Shown: piece after piece, positions 5,863-5,873 of the stretch
Position numbering within the stretch: position 1 is the stretch's first letter
Layout: every line of letters starts with the position of its first letter
Source of the DNA: Chloroflexota bacterium
Lineage (GTDB): Bacteria > Chloroflexota > Anaerolineae > Anaerolineales > E44-bin32
DNA length: 5,873 bases
Assembly (NCBI GenBank): GCA_026390045.1
Contig: JAPLGR010000222.1
Coordinates: 1-5,873 of the forward strand
Direction of reading: 5' to 3'
Notes under the pieces: model-generated
Told to the model about the DNA's origin: nothing
Seen by the model: only the letters and a program-made list of their open reading frames with translations
The model's database searches: none
Position numbers and translations under genes: made by a program

Positions 5863-5873
5863 CCTCTTCGATA

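Overview
This is a GC-rich window, and every gene I can support lies on the + strand. It reads best as bacterial chromosome from the phylum Chloroflexota, possibly of the Anaerolineae type. That is inferred from family resemblance, not from a marker gene. The hints are a glutamate-mutase MutL/GlmL-type ASKHA ATPase lying away from any mutase, a Thr/Pro-rich surface linker ending in an LPxTG-like tail, and a P-loop ATPase fused to an OmpR/PhoB-type winged helix. No rRNA, tRNA, CRISPR array or complete mobile element was seen.

Layout. (1) 3-461: the C-terminal part of a multi-span membrane protein that probably begins upstream of the window. (2) 461-2221: a MutL/GlmL-family ASKHA ATPase that overlaps the stop of gene 1 and carries a long extra C-terminal region. 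(3) 2262-3332: a protein with a lipoyl-like (barrel-sandwich) N-terminal part, an unrecognised middle and a KOW-like C-terminal segment. A 13-codon mini-ORF bridges the gap between genes 2 and 3. These three genes are packed like one operon. (4) 3337-3362: a hairpin, followed by a small protein (3393-3935) with a membrane segment at each end, a Thr/Pro-rich linker and an LPATG motif. (5) 3974-4004: a perfect 10-bp inverted repeat, then a regulator (4028-5344) with an N-terminal P-loop ATPase and a C-terminal winged helix. (6) 5345-5489: gene-free, with a strong GAGA-tetraloop hairpin and a second weaker inverted repeat. (7) 5490-5812: the apparently frameshifted remnant of a small helix-turn-helix-like protein family, with codon use unlike the rest of the window, followed by another hairpin at the right edge.

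How it may work together (inference). Genes 1-3 look like one functional unit: a membrane protein, an actin-like ATPase and a beta-rich barrel-sandwich/KOW protein. No mutase subunit is visible here, so a role as a B12-mutase accessory protein cannot be assumed. Genes 4 and 5 each follow a hairpin and are probably expressed at least partly on their own. The 5' end of the window cuts gene 1, so the operon's promoter is not visible.
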